Part shown: positions 23,072 to 23,257 of the stretch, one piece after another
Layout of the letters: each line of letters begins with the position of its first letter
How positions within the stretch are numbered: the first letter of the stretch is position 1
Assembly: GCF_024708915.1 (NCBI RefSeq)
Contig: NZ_JANJXQ010000030.1
Location: 1-23,257, forward strand
Length of the DNA: 23,257 bases
Source of the DNA: Thiobacillus sp.
Lineage (GTDB): Bacteria; Pseudomonadota; Gammaproteobacteria; Burkholderiales; Thiobacillaceae
Direction: 5' to 3'
Program-made: the position numbers and the translations under genes
Notes under the pieces: generated by a model
Seen by the model: the letters and a program-made list of their open reading frames with translations, nothing else
What the model was told of the DNA's origin: nothing
The model's database searches: none

Positions 23072-23257
23072 CTACCCTTCCGCCACCACCCCCAGCACCG
23101 CCTCGCCATAGGCTTCCAGCTTCTTCGTTCCCAGCCCTGATATCTTGCCCAACTCCGCCAGCGTGGCAAGCCGGCGCGCTACGATATCGTGCAGGGTGGC
23201 GTCGTACAGGATGACGTAGGCAGGCACGCCCTTTTCGTCGGCGGTTTCGCGACTTAC
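23072..23257 (-). CDS. recQ: RecQ-type DNA helicase, C-terminal HRDC domain only
   Basis: The last 61 residues of a minus-strand gene that enters from the right edge. VSRETADEKGVPAYVILYDATLHDI and RRLATLAELGKISGLGTKKLEAYGEAVLGVV form most of an HRDC domain, the nucleic-acid-binding module at the end of RecQ helicases. RecQ unwinds 3'-to-5' in recombinational repair. The helicase core lies outside the window, so another HRDC protein such as RNase D is possible, but the GVPAYVIL-x-DATL wording is typical of RecQ. Confidence 0.82.
   Translation of the reverse strand, partial: VSRETADEKGVPAYVILYDATLHDIVARRLATLAELGKISGLGTKKLEAYGEAVLGVVAEG

Noticed and set aside
1..23257. CRISPR array, tRNA, rRNA, insertion sequence or phage integrase
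   Set aside because: No regularly spaced direct repeats, tRNA-like cloverleaf motifs or transposase/integrase signatures were found on either strand.

Overview
The window is high-GC DNA from a Gram-negative bacterium, most likely a betaproteobacterium (Rhodocyclaceae/Thiobacillus-like relatives are plausible; this is inference, as no rRNA or tRNA gene is present to test it). Pointers are the PEP-CTERM/exosortase substrate beside a polyprenyl-phosphate sugar transferase, a prfB with the classical programmed frameshift, a PepN-type aminopeptidase, and short dispersed palindromic repeats of a kind common in proteobacterial genomes.

Layout. 1-2532 (minus): a priming sugar transferase of exopolysaccharide synthesis (cut by the window edge) and a secreted PEP-CTERM protein with its own rho-independent terminator. 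2897-5823 (minus): a membrane-anchored HAMP-PAS-PAS-GGDEF-EAL protein with all the c-di-GMP catalytic motifs I could check, translationally coupled (ATGA) to an unexpected 30-codon Tat-signal-like ORF. 6063-7346 (plus): an MgtC/DUF4010 membrane protein. 7362-8466 (plus): prfB with its in-frame UGA frameshift site.

8467-17736 is an accessory defence/toxin-antitoxin region wedged between the housekeeping genes prfB and pepN. It starts with zero spacing after the prfB stop codon: a four-gene JetABCD (Wadjet/MksBEFG-type SMC anti-plasmid) operon with overlapping genes. Then come vapBC with a clear palindromic operator, a type I restriction-modification remnant (HsdM collapsed to 192 residues by an apparent in-frame internal deletion, an HsdS with an A/T-rich first recognition domain, no HsdR), and a ParD/ParE-like module whose toxin gene is frameshifted.

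17942-20674: pepN, intact but with a dispersed GC-rich palindromic repeat inserted in frame. 20759-22372: a LysR regulator divergent from a secreted cupin gene. 22369-23009 (minus): a TumE/TumA-like toxin-antitoxin pair. 23072-23257 (minus): the HRDC-domain end of recQ.

The most notable items are the Wadjet-type operon fused to the end of prfB, the mini-HsdM, the 30-aa coupled ORF ahead of the GGDEF-EAL gene, and the repeat translated inside PepN.
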